Source: Acidaminobacter sp964416305
GTDB lineage: Bacteria > Bacillota > Clostridia > Peptostreptococcales > Acidaminobacteraceae
Direction: 5' to 3'
Assembly: GCA_964416305.1 (NCBI GenBank)
Contig: CAYQDM010000014.1
Span: 1-64,000 of the forward strand
Length of the DNA: 64,000 nt
Shown: one piece after another, positions 42,535 through 50,900 of the stretch
How positions within the stretch are numbered: position 1 is the stretch's first letter
Layout of the letters: the number at the start of each line of letters is the position of its first letter
Position numbers and translations under genes: made by a program
The notes under the pieces: generated by a model
The model's input: only the letters and a program-made list of their open reading frames with translations
What the model was told of the DNA's origin: nothing
The model's database searches: none

Positions 42535-42607
42535 GGTACCCTGTAAACACTAAAACTGGACATACAACAGCAGTATGTTATGGTTTTAGAATTTGCAGGG
42601 TACTAGC
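42535..42607. repeat. MITE-like palindromic element upstream of spoVG
   Basis: Three nested inverted pairs: GTACCCTG/CAGGGTAC at the ends, CTAAAAC/GTTTTAG in the middle and ACATAC/GTATGT near a seven-base loop. The two ends are similar to each other base by base, as in a tiny insertion element or the joined ends of a lost one. The left arm matches 27881-27902 at 21 of 22 bases. It lies inside the expected spoVG promoter/leader region. Confidence 0.7.
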
Positions 42608-42643
42608 GTTAACTCAGACAGAGCGAAAGGCAGGTTCGAGAGG

Positions 42644-42940
42644 ATGAAAATAACTGACGTCAGGATTCGCAAGCTGCGGGATGAAGGCAAAATGAAGGCC
42701 GTCGTGTCGGTGACACTGGATGATGTCTTTGTCGTACACGACATCAAGATCATTGAAGGCCAGAGTGGCTTATTCGTCGCTATGCCGAGCAGAAAAGTCG
42801 GCGAAGGCGACTACCGCGACATTGCGCACCCTATCAACCAGGAGACGCGTAGAATGCTTCAGGACGTGATCTTTGCAGAGTATGACCGCGCGAAGACCGT
42901 CGGAGAATTTGACGAAGCAGAAGAACTGACTGACCTTTAA
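42644..42940 (+). CDS. spoVG: SpoVG-family RNA/DNA-binding regulator
   Basis: 98-residue SpoVG protein, a small nucleic-acid-binding regulator found also in non-sporulating bacteria. MKITDVRIRKL at the start and VVHDIKIIEG, FVAMPSRK and YRDIAHPIN are near-invariant family motifs. The C-terminus is acidic. The start ATG 42644 is set by homology; the ribosome binding site is odd, with GAGAGG touching the start and GCAGG nine bases upstream. A strong terminator follows. Confidence 0.95.
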   Translation: MKITDVRIRKLRDEGKMKAVVSVTLDDVFVVHDIKIIEGQSGLFVAMPSRKVGEGDYRDIAHPINQETRRMLQDVIFAEYDRAKTVGEFDEAEELTDL

Positions 42941-42999
42941 GCGTTCCGAGAAAATGAGTTGACGCGTCTTGCATGCGGCTCAGAATGGAACGGACTGTG

Positions 43000-43041
43000 C
43001 TGAAGCACGGGCGAACATGAGCCCTGCTTCAGTATTTTTTT
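43000..43041 (+). terminator. Terminator of spoVG
   Basis: CTGAAGCACGGGC (43000-43012) pairs with GCCCTGCTTCAG (43021-43032), followed by TATTTTTTT. Confidence 0.9.
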
Positions 43042-43094
43042 GTCTGGGCCCCTCATGATTTATTTCTTCTGTTACCGCGGTTTGTTAAAAATAT

Positions 43095-43102
43095 GGTATA
43101 AT
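43095..43102 (+). promoter_or_regulatory. Extended -10 promoter of glmU
   Basis: TGGTATAAT, with TATAAT at 43097-43102, 63 bases before the glmU start. Confidence 0.6.
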
Positions 43103-43164
43103 CCCTTTGAAAAGTGTTCAAACGGATCAAAAAATATAAATTCAGATATAAGGAGTCGAAAGGC

Positions 43165-44529
43165 ATGAGTTTAGCATCAATTATTCTCGCAGCCGGCGAG
43201 GGGACGCGGATGAAGTCAAAGCTCCCTAAAGTACTGCACCGCGTTGCAGGGAAAGCTATGGTGGAGCACGTTATGGATGCTGCAGCAAAAGTCGGCTCAG
43301 ACCGGACCGTTCTGGTCGTTGGCAGCGGCAAGTCAGCAGTCGAAGCAGCCCTCAGCGGCCGGGAGGTTTTTTTTGCCCATCAAACAGAGCGGCTTGGAAC
43401 AGGCCATGCTGTCTCTATCGCCCTTGAGGCGCTGGGAGACGAAGCGCATGTTCTGATTCTCTGCGGGGATACGCCGCTGCTGTCATCAAAAACTTTGGAA
43501 GCACTCGTTCAGCATCATAAAAACTCAGGTGCGGGTTGTACTGTACTGACGGCTGAACTTGAGCTGCCATATGGCTATGGCAGGATACTAAGAGACGTGG
43601 ACGGCAGCGTGCTGGGCATTGTAGAAGAGAAGGATGCCTCAACCGAGGAAAAGTGCATCAGAGAGATTAACTCCGGCGTTTATGTCGTCAAGCGCGAAAC
43701 ACTGCTGGCGGAAATTCCGAGGATTAAAAATGACAACGCTCAAGGTGAATATTATTTGACGGATTTAATCAAACTGGCTCGGGAGTCAGGTGACAAAGTC
43801 GGTGCCTACAAGACTGCGGATGCTTTAGAAATCAGCGGCGTCAATTCCAGAGTCCAGCTCAGTGAATGTGAAACGCTGCTTCGCCAGCGTATCAATAACG
43901 CTTTGATGCTGGAGGGTGTGACCATGATTGACCCTGCTTCGGTTTATGTGGATGCGGACGTTGTCATTGGACGCGACACAGTGGTCTATCCGGGATGTAT
44001 TATCGAAAAAGGGACGGTTATTGGTGAAGACTGTGAAATTGGTCCGAACGCAAGACTGAAACACTGTATAATTGGAAATGGCGTTACCTTCAAGGACTCC
44101 ACGGGTATTGAGAGTTCTGTAGGGAATGATTCAACCGTCGGGCCTTACGCCTATTTGAGACCGGGTACTGTCCTTGGTCAGCGTGTCAAGGTAGGCGACT
44201 TTGTGGAGATCAAGAATTCCAATATTGGAGATGACGCAAAAATCTCTCACCTTACTTATGTTGGAGACGGGGATGTCGGAGAAAATGTCAACCTTGGCTG
44301 CGGCGTTGTCTTCGTCAATTACGACGGCAAGAAGAAGCACCGCACCGTGGTCGAAAATGACGCGTTTGTTGGCTGCAATGTCAATCTGATTTCACCGGTG
44401 ACGGTGGGTGAAGGCGCCTATGTTGCAGCGGGCAGTACCATAACCAAAGATGTACCAAGCGGCTCCCTCGCCATTGCAAGAGATAAGCAGAAAAATATTG
44501 AAGGCTGGGTCAAGCGGAAAAACCGTTAA
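43165..44529 (+). CDS. glmU: Bifunctional GlmU: glucosamine-1-phosphate acetyltransferase / UDP-GlcNAc pyrophosphorylase
   Basis: 454-residue cytosolic enzyme making UDP-N-acetylglucosamine for peptidoglycan. The N-terminal uridylyltransferase has LAAGEGTRMKSKLPKVLH, HQTERLGTGHAV and LCGDTPLL; the C-terminal left-handed beta-helix of hexapeptide repeats (about 250-440) has GPYAYLRPGTVLG, the NYDGKKKHRT segment with catalytic residues, and AAGSTIT. AAGGAG lies nine bases before ATG 43165. Normal length. Confidence 0.97.
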   Translation: MSLASIILAAGEGTRMKSKLPKVLHRVAGKAMVEHVMDAAAKVGSDRTVLVVGSGKSAVEAALSGREVFFAHQTERLGTGHAVSIALEALGDEAHVLILCGDTPLLSSKTLEALVQHHKNSGAGCTVLTAELELPYGYGRILRDVDGSVLGIVEEKDASTEEKCIREINSGVYVVKRETLLAEIPRIKNDNAQGEYYLTDLIKLARESGDKVGAYKTADALEISGVNSRVQLSECETLLRQRINNALMLEGVTMIDPASVYVDADVVIGRDTVVYPGCIIEKGTVIGEDCEIGPNARLKHCIIGNGVTFKDSTGIESSVGNDSTVGPYAYLRPGTVLGQRVKVGDFVEIKNSNIGDDAKISHLTYVGDGDVGENVNLGCGVVFVNYDGKKKHRTVVENDAFVGCNVNLISPVTVGEGAYVAAGSTITKDVPSGSLAIARDKQKNIEGWVKRKNR

Positions 44530-44604
44530 GGAATAACCTAATAATAAGCCAATTTCCGGAGACTGTGAGATCCGGAAGGGAAAAAGACTGACTGGAGGGT
44601 CATC

Positions 44605-45555
44605 ATGCACACGAAAGGCAAAAAGATCAAGATTTTTTCAGGCAACTCAAATCCTGAGCTTGCGAGAAATATTTGCGCGGAAATCGGTCTTCCGCTGGGA
44701 GACGCTGAGGTAACGAGCTTCAGTGACGGAGAAATCGCAGTTAATATCAACGAGACTGTACGCGGTGTGGATGTTTTTATCATTCAATCCACAAGCATCC
44801 CTAACGTCAACAATTTTCTAATGGAACTTCTTATTATGATCGACGCCTGCAAACGTGCATCAGCCGGCAGAATTACTGCAGTCATTCCCTATTATGGCTA
44901 CGCGCGTCAGGACAGAAAGGCCAAAGCTCGTGATCCAATCAGCGCAAAACTCGTCGCCAATCTTTTGACAGCTGCAGGCGCGGACCGCGTTCTGACCATG
45001 GATCTCCACGCGGCTCAGATTCAAGGCTATTTTGACATTCCGGTGGATCATCTCATAGGTGGTCCTATCCTGGCTGATTACTTCTCGAAGAAGCAGATTG
45101 AGGATCTTGTCATTGTATCGCCTGACCTCGGCAGCGTCGCACGTTCCAGAAAGTTCGCGGAAATGCTGGATGCACCAATTGCCATCATCGACAAGCGTCG
45201 TCCAAAAGCGAACATGAGCGAAATCATGAACGTTATTGGTGATGTCGCCGGCAAGAATGTCATTTTGATCGACGACATGATTGATACCGCCGGTACAATT
45301 GTCAATGCGGCCAAAGCGCTGAAAGATCTCGGCGCGAAGGATGTCTATGCTTGCTGTACACACGCCGTTCTGTCTGGCCCGGCCATTGCGCGCATTAAAG
45401 ATTCGGGCATAGATGAGCTGGTCGTTCTGGATACTATCTATCAGAAAGATCGCGACAAGCTCGACAATCTCGTTCAACTTTCTGTAGCGGGAATCTTTGC
45501 AGAATCAATCCGCAGAATTTTCAACAATGACTCGGTTTCGAAGCTTTTTGACTAA
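44605..45555 (+). CDS. prs: Ribose-phosphate pyrophosphokinase
   Basis: 316-residue class I PRPP synthase, making PRPP from ribose-5-phosphate and ATP. IKIFSGNSNPELA opens the enzyme; YYGYARQDRK is the ATP loop; VSPDLGSVARSR the pyrophosphate loop; and VILIDDMIDTAGTI the ribose-phosphate loop. GGAGGG precedes the ATG. Placed with purR and glmU as in other Firmicutes; followed by a terminator. Confidence 0.97.
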   Translation: MHTKGKKIKIFSGNSNPELARNICAEIGLPLGDAEVTSFSDGEIAVNINETVRGVDVFIIQSTSIPNVNNFLMELLIMIDACKRASAGRITAVIPYYGYARQDRKAKARDPISAKLVANLLTAAGADRVLTMDLHAAQIQGYFDIPVDHLIGGPILADYFSKKQIEDLVIVSPDLGSVARSRKFAEMLDAPIAIIDKRRPKANMSEIMNVIGDVAGKNVILIDDMIDTAGTIVNAAKALKDLGAKDVYACCTHAVLSGPAIARIKDSGIDELVVLDTIYQKDRDKLDNLVQLSVAGIFAESIRRIFNNDSVSKLFD

Positions 45556-45585
45556 AATTTATTTAAACTCAATAGGACAACAATA

Positions 45586-45617
45586 GGGCCGGGCATCTTC
45601 TTCCGGCCATTTTTTTG
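45586..45617 (+). terminator. Terminator of prs
   Basis: GGCCGG (45587-45592) and CCGGCC (45603-45608) with a ten-base loop, then ATTTTTTT. Confidence 0.85.
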
Positions 45618-45654
45618 TTATAATGAATCTGTCTCATAAGTAGGAGGAATAAAC

Positions 45655-46221
45655 GTGTATCTGATTGTAGGCCTTGGCAATCCGGGGAAGAAATATGATG
45701 CGACACGGCATAACGTAGGCTTTGAAGCCATTGATGTCCTCGCTGAACGATTGTCCGTCAAGGTATCCAAAATAAAGTTCAAAGCCTTGATAGGCGAAAC
45801 GGTTTATAAAGGACAGAAGGTGATCCTGGCAAAGCCGCAGACCTTTATGAACCTCAGCGGCGAGGCGGTTCACGATATGATGCGGTATTATGGCATTCCT
45901 GTTTCAAATCTCATCGTCATATATGATGACTTTGACACCGAAATAGGAAAAATCCGCATTCGAAAGAGCGGCAGCGCAGGCTCACACAACGGGATGAAGC
46001 ACATCATCTACAGGCTGGCGGACGAAAACTTCCCGCGTATAAGAATTGGTATTGGCCGCCCTGGTCCGGGATGGATTATGGCGGACTTTGTGTTGTCCAG
46101 ATTTGATAAAGAACAGGTGCCCGTGGTCATTGAAGCGGTAAAAAGCGCCGCGGAAGCCGCGCTTTGCATCGTCGACAGCGGCGTGGATCTGGCCATGAAC
46201 CGCCACAATGTCAAAGGATAA
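45655..46221 (+). CDS. pth: Peptidyl-tRNA hydrolase
   Basis: 188-residue esterase that recycles tRNA from dropped-off peptidyl-tRNA. GLGNPGKKYDATRHNVGF holds the catalytic His, PQTFMNLSGEAV the Asn, YDDFDTEIGKIRI the Asp, and SGSAGSHNGMKHII completes the site. GTG start with AGGAGG eight bases ahead. mfd begins 11 bases after its stop, so the two are co-transcribed. Confidence 0.96.
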   Translation: MYLIVGLGNPGKKYDATRHNVGFEAIDVLAERLSVKVSKIKFKALIGETVYKGQKVILAKPQTFMNLSGEAVHDMMRYYGIPVSNLIVIYDDFDTEIGKIRIRKSGSAGSHNGMKHIIYRLADENFPRIRIGIGRPGPGWIMADFVLSRFDKEQVPVVIEAVKSAAEAALCIVDSGVDLAMNRHNVKG

Positions 46222-46232
46222 GAGGGATTGAA

Positions 46233-49200
46233 GTGAGGGCATTACTAAAGGCTTTAGCCAGTACAAAAGAATACCGCACGCTCATGGACGCCTTTGACAG
46301 AGAGGTCCGGACCATTTCGGTCGACGGACTGAACAGCCGGGCTATGGGCGCTTTGGTAGCGACACTGCGTCAGGATCTGAAGGGCAGGATGCTCGTCATA
46401 GCACCAAATGACAGTGAGGCCAGGGAATTTTTGGATCAATATGCCGGATTCTCCGAGGATGCGGTCTATATCCCGGCGAGAGAGCTGGCTCTGTTTGATT
46501 CCTTCGCTCATTCAAGAAGCGTCATTGACCAAAGGGTTGCGGCGCTATGCAGTTTGCTCGACAACGAAGATGGCATGGTCTATGTCGCGCCGGTCGAAGC
46601 CTTGTCAACGAAACTGGCGCCGCCGGAAGTATTTGCTTCGGGCCTAATCCGGCTTGAAGTGGGCCAGACCATGGAAATTTCGATGTTGGTTCAAGAACTC
46701 GGCCGTCTTGGTTATATGAGAGAGGAGATCGTCGAGAGTCCGGCGGCATTCTCTGTGCGTGGCGGTATTCTCGATGTTTATCCGGTGGATCGCCCAGAAC
46801 CGGTGCGTATTGAGTTCTTTGACGACGAAATTGATTCGATTCGGTCTTTTGACCCTGAGACTCAGCGATCGGTTGAAAAACTGAGTGCAGTGAGGCTGAG
46901 ACCGGCGACGGAATTTGTCCTCAATACGCAGATTGCCGAAGCTATTTTGAAGAAACTGGACAAGAGAATCAAAAAGAAGAATTTGGATGAGAAATATTTA
47001 GCCCATCTCGAAGAGGTTCGGGAGGCTATTTCACAGGGTTATGCCTCTGATGATCACGACAAATATTATCCACTTGCGTTCGAAGCGGATTATTCAACCT
47101 TAATGGACTATTTTGGCCGGGAGGATTTGATTATTATCCTCGATGACGCCAGAGTTCACGACCGCTATAAAATGACCTATGAAGGATTTCTTGATAATTT
47201 CAAAAATTATCTGGAATCCGGAAGAACGCTCCCCGAAATGGCAGAGCGGATTCCTGCTCTGAACCAGATGTTTGACCATATGCGCCATACCAGGCTGTTA
47301 ACGGTGGATGCCCTCATAAAGCGCACACCGGATTTTGTCGCGGGCGAACGCGTTAAATTTGAGACCATGGAAAGTGCGCCTTATTACGGAAAAATGGAAC
47401 TTCTGATCGCTGATTTGGAGCGATGGCTCAGTCACGGTCAAAGTGTACTGCTGGCGCTGTCAAGTGAGTCCAGACGTGACAATGTCGCTAAGGAGCTGCA
47501 AAATGCAGGGCTTTCTGTGGATGTTTACCGGACTGAGGCCCCTGACCTTAAACCGGGTCGGGCTTCAGTCTGTCTGGGGACTGTATCAGCCGGGTTTCAG
47601 CTGATGAGTGCCAGAATGACATTGCTAACAGACAGAGAGATCTTTGGAGCGCCGCAGAAACGCCGCACAGCCAAAACTAAGACCAAGGGCCAGATGATCA
47701 AGAGTTTTAACGAGCTCACTGTTGGCAGTCTCGTGGTGCACGAGTCTCACGGCATTGGACGCTATATTGGCGTGGATCAGCTCACGGTGGATGGTCTCAA
47801 ACGTGATTACATTAAAATTGGGTATTCCGGAGATGATTTTCTATATGTGCCGGTGGAAAATATGGACACCCTCCAGAATTATGTCGGTGCGGAGGAGACC
47901 AGCGTCAAACTTTCCAGGCTGGGGACCGCAGAGTGGTCCAAGGCTAAGGCCAAGGTCAGGAAAGCCATTGAAGATATGACGGAAGAGCTCGTGGCACTCT
48001 ACGCCGCCAGAAGCAAAGCGGTGGGATATGCCTTTGCGGAGGACAACGACTGGCAAAAAAACTTTGAGGACATGTTTCCTTATGAGGAGACACCGGATCA
48101 GCTCCGCTGCATTGAGGAGATCAAGCGGGACATGGAGACGCCAAAGCCTATGGAGCGCCTTCTTTGTGGAGACGTTGGCTATGGGAAGACGGAGGTTGCC
48201 ATCAGAGCGGTTTTTAAGGCGGTTATGGATGGGAAACAGGTCGCTTTTTTGGTGCCAACCACGATTCTGGCTCAGCAGCATTTCAACACAATGCAAAACC
48301 GGTTTTCAAAGTATCCCGTCAAAGTGGAGATGCTCAGCCGTTTTAGGACGAAAAAGCAACAGGATAAAATCATTGATGATCTTAGAACGGGACTTTTGGA
48401 TGTGGTTGTGGGCACTCACAGAATATTGTCAAAAGATGTCGTCTACAAAGACCTGGGGCTTTTGGTGGTCGATGAGGAGCAGCGCTTTGGCGTTCGCCAC
48501 AAGGAATCCATCAAGAAACTTAAGGCTCAGATCGATGTCCTTACCCTGACCGCCACACCAATACCCAGAACCCTTCATATGTCACTTTCAGGCATCCGCG
48601 ACATGAGTTTAATCGAAGATCCGCCAGAGGACCGTTATCCCATTCAGACCTATGTGGTGGAATATGATGCGAGTCTGATTCGGGAATGGATTCTGAGAGA
48701 GGTTGACAGAGGCGGGCAGGTATTCTTCGTTCACAACCGCGTACAGGATATTGACCGCATGACGGCCCGGCTGTCGGAAATGATGCCTGAGGTTCGTTTT
48801 GATTACGCCCATGGCCAGATGCCGGAGCATAAGCTTGAGAATCTGATGGTCTCCTTTATGAATCACGAATTTGATGTTCTCGTAAGTACGACTATCATTG
48901 AGACAGGACTCGACATGTCCAATGTCAATACCATTTTGATCAATGACGCGGATAAAATGGGCCTGTCCCAGCTCTATCAGCTGAGAGGGCGGGTGGGCAG
49001 AAGCAACAGAATAGCCTATGCCTATCTGATGTATCAGAAGGACAAAGTGCTGACGGAAGTGGCAGAAAAGCGACTGAAAGCAATAAAGGAGTTTACGGAA
49101 CTCGGCGCGGGCTTCAAAATAGCCATGAAGGATCTTGAAATCCGGGGAGCGGGGAATCTTTTGGGATCGGATCAACATGGCCATATGTCGCAAGTCGGCT

Positions 49201-49730
49201 ATGAAATGTACAGCAAACTCCTCGAAGAGCATGTTCGCAAGATCAAGGGCGAGACGGTGGAAGAGCAGTTTGAGACCACGATTGAGTTCTCCATTAATGC
49301 CTTTATTCCTGATGATTATGTAGCCAACAGCGACCATAAACTGGAATTGTATAAAAAGATTGCTGCCATACGGGATCAGCGGGATCGCTTTAACATTGAG
49401 GAGGAGATTGAAGACCGGTTCGGTACCCTGCCAAAGCCGGTGTACAATCTATTGGCAATAGCACACGTCAAAGCCATGGCCCAAAGGCTGGGCATCCGTC
49501 TGATTCGTGAAGGAGAAGATCATGTGATTGCGAACTTCCAGCACAATGAGCGGATGGGGATTCAGGTAGTGGCAGAAACTTCGGCGGTTTACGGGCGCAG
49601 AATTGCCTTCAATATGAGCGGAAAGCCTTATTTCAAGTACAAGTTCAGCCAACCAAAGCTGACAAAAGAAGACAAGGCAAAAGAACTTGAAACCTTATTG
49701 TTAAAAATAATCTCTATGAACACGAATTGA
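46233..49730 (+). CDS. mfd: Transcription-repair coupling factor
   Basis: 1165-residue ATP-driven translocase that removes RNA polymerase stalled at DNA damage and recruits UvrA. Domains in order: UvrB-like N-terminus (to about 340), a linker, the CarD-like RNA polymerase-interaction domain (about 490-560, LVVHESHGIGRYIG), the translocase core with Walker A LLCGDVGYGKTEVA, VDEEQRFG and TATPIPRT, the RecG-like TRG with LRGRVGRSNRIAYAYL, and the C-terminal TRCF domain. GTG at 46233 follows AGAGGG by six bases; the upstream frame overlaps pth and is rejected. Confidence 0.96.
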   Translation: MRALLKALASTKEYRTLMDAFDREVRTISVDGLNSRAMGALVATLRQDLKGRMLVIAPNDSEAREFLDQYAGFSEDAVYIPARELALFDSFAHSRSVIDQRVAALCSLLDNEDGMVYVAPVEALSTKLAPPEVFASGLIRLEVGQTMEISMLVQELGRLGYMREEIVESPAAFSVRGGILDVYPVDRPEPVRIEFFDDEIDSIRSFDPETQRSVEKLSAVRLRPATEFVLNTQIAEAILKKLDKRIKKKNLDEKYLAHLEEVREAISQGYASDDHDKYYPLAFEADYSTLMDYFGREDLIIILDDARVHDRYKMTYEGFLDNFKNYLESGRTLPEMAERIPALNQMFDHMRHTRLLTVDALIKRTPDFVAGERVKFETMESAPYYGKMELLIADLERWLSHGQSVLLALSSESRRDNVAKELQNAGLSVDVYRTEAPDLKPGRASVCLGTVSAGFQLMSARMTLLTDREIFGAPQKRRTAKTKTKGQMIKSFNELTVGSLVVHESHGIGRYIGVDQLTVDGLKRDYIKIGYSGDDFLYVPVENMDTLQNYVGAEETSVKLSRLGTAEWSKAKAKVRKAIEDMTEELVALYAARSKAVGYAFAEDNDWQKNFEDMFPYEETPDQLRCIEEIKRDMETPKPMERLLCGDVGYGKTEVAIRAVFKAVMDGKQVAFLVPTTILAQQHFNTMQNRFSKYPVKVEMLSRFRTKKQQDKIIDDLRTGLLDVVVGTHRILSKDVVYKDLGLLVVDEEQRFGVRHKESIKKLKAQIDVLTLTATPIPRTLHMSLSGIRDMSLIEDPPEDRYPIQTYVVEYDASLIREWILREVDRGGQVFFVHNRVQDIDRMTARLSEMMPEVRFDYAHGQMPEHKLENLMVSFMNHEFDVLVSTTIIETGLDMSNVNTILINDADKMGLSQLYQLRGRVGRSNRIAYAYLMYQKDKVLTEVAEKRLKAIKEFTELGAGFKIAMKDLEIRGAGNLLGSDQHGHMSQVGYEMYSKLLEEHVRKIKGETVEEQFETTIEFSINAFIPDDYVANSDHKLELYKKIAAIRDQRDRFNIEEEIEDRFGTLPKPVYNLLAIAHVKAMAQRLGIRLIREGEDHVIANFQHNERMGIQVVAETSAVYGRRIAFNMSGKPYFKYKFSQPKLTKEDKAKELETLLLKIISMNTN

Positions 49731-49780
49731 TTTGTTATATAATCGAGTTTGAGTCAACATAATGAGGGAGTGTGTAAATT

Positions 49781-50764
49781 TTGAAAACAATAAAGCGATC
49801 ATTGAGCCTGACACTGGCTCTGATATTGGTATTGGCGCTTTCACTCGGGGGTTGCCAGAAAAAGGACAGCACTGGTGCAGTGGTGCCTGAAAATGCGGTT
49901 GCTGTAGTCAATGGCGAGGTTATGGATCTCGAGACGTTCAACAAGGCATTTGCCATGGTGGAGCGCAGCTATAATGAGCTTTACGGGGATACTATCTGGA
50001 CACAGGAAATTCAGGGTCAAACGGTTAGAGACATGATCCGGGAGCGGATTCTCGAAGCTATGGTTATTGAAAAGCTCATAATCGGGCATGTCTCTTCCAC
50101 GGATTATAAACTCAGTGAAGAAGAGGTTGAAGAGGCCTACACGGCGTTTATGGAAACTGCAGCAGAGGACGCAGATCTGACAGCGTTTTATGAAGCAAAT
50201 GGCATTGATGAAGCCTATATTAAATCCCAAATTGAATCCAAGCTTTATACTGAAGAATTTGAGCGCCAAGTCTACACGGAAGTAGAAAGTGACACTGCCA
50301 ATCTTGAAAGTTTGTACGACACCTATCCTCTTCAGGTCGACGCGAGCCATATTTTGGTCGCCGAAGCTGCTCTGGCAGATGAGATCAAAGGGAAAATTGC
50401 TGCAGGTGAAGATTTCGCCGAGCTGGCAAAGCAGTATTCCGTTGATACAGGATCCGCCCAAACCGGTGGTGCACTTGGCCTATTCGGAAGAGGCACCATG
50501 GTTGAAGAATTCGAAAAAGCAGCGTTTGCTTTAAAAGCAGGCGAGGTCAGCGAAGTGATCCAGTCACAGTTCGGATATCACATCATTAAGGTTCATGACG
50601 TGCAAACGCTCAACACCATGAAAGCGAACGGCGCTTCAGAGCAGGAGATCGAGATCCAGAAATCGGCACTGATGAGCAATATCGCACAAGATGCCTACCT
50701 GGCAAAGATCGACGCATTAAGAGCTGAAGCCACGGTTGACACATATCCTGAGCGCATTAAATAG
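49781..50764 (+). CDS. prsA: PrsA-like peptidylprolyl isomerase lipoprotein
   Basis: 327-residue extracytoplasmic foldase. Signal peptide of about 24 residues ending in the lipobox SLGGC. A SurA-like helical chaperone region spans about 35-185, then a parvulin PPIase domain (about 185-275) with DASHILVA, FAELAKQYSVDTGSAQTGGALGLFGRG and FGYHIIKVHD. TTG start with GGGAG eleven bases upstream. In Bacillus this position between mfd and spoVT/spoVB is held by prsA-like or SurA-like genes in Clostridia. A terminator follows. Confidence 0.9.
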   Translation: MKTIKRSLSLTLALILVLALSLGGCQKKDSTGAVVPENAVAVVNGEVMDLETFNKAFAMVERSYNELYGDTIWTQEIQGQTVRDMIRERILEAMVIEKLIIGHVSSTDYKLSEEEVEEAYTAFMETAAEDADLTAFYEANGIDEAYIKSQIESKLYTEEFERQVYTEVESDTANLESLYDTYPLQVDASHILVAEAALADEIKGKIAAGEDFAELAKQYSVDTGSAQTGGALGLFGRGTMVEEFEKAAFALKAGEVSEVIQSQFGYHIIKVHDVQTLNTMKANGASEQEIEIQKSALMSNIAQDAYLAKIDALRAEATVDTYPERIK

Positions 50765-50826
50765 TACGGAAGATCAGCAGTGGTCTCCGGAAAATCAAAC
50801 ACAGCACTTTGAATTGAAAGACCTGA

Positions 50827-50860
50827 GGGATTGACTAGGCCGACTATTCAATCCCTTTTT
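50827..50860 (+). terminator. Terminator of the prsA-like gene
   Basis: GGGATTGA (50827-50834) pairs with TCAATCCC (50848-50855), followed by TTTTT. Confidence 0.85.
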
Positions 50861-50900
50861 CGTGATATAATAGTCACAGCAAATCCACGGAGGGATCGAT

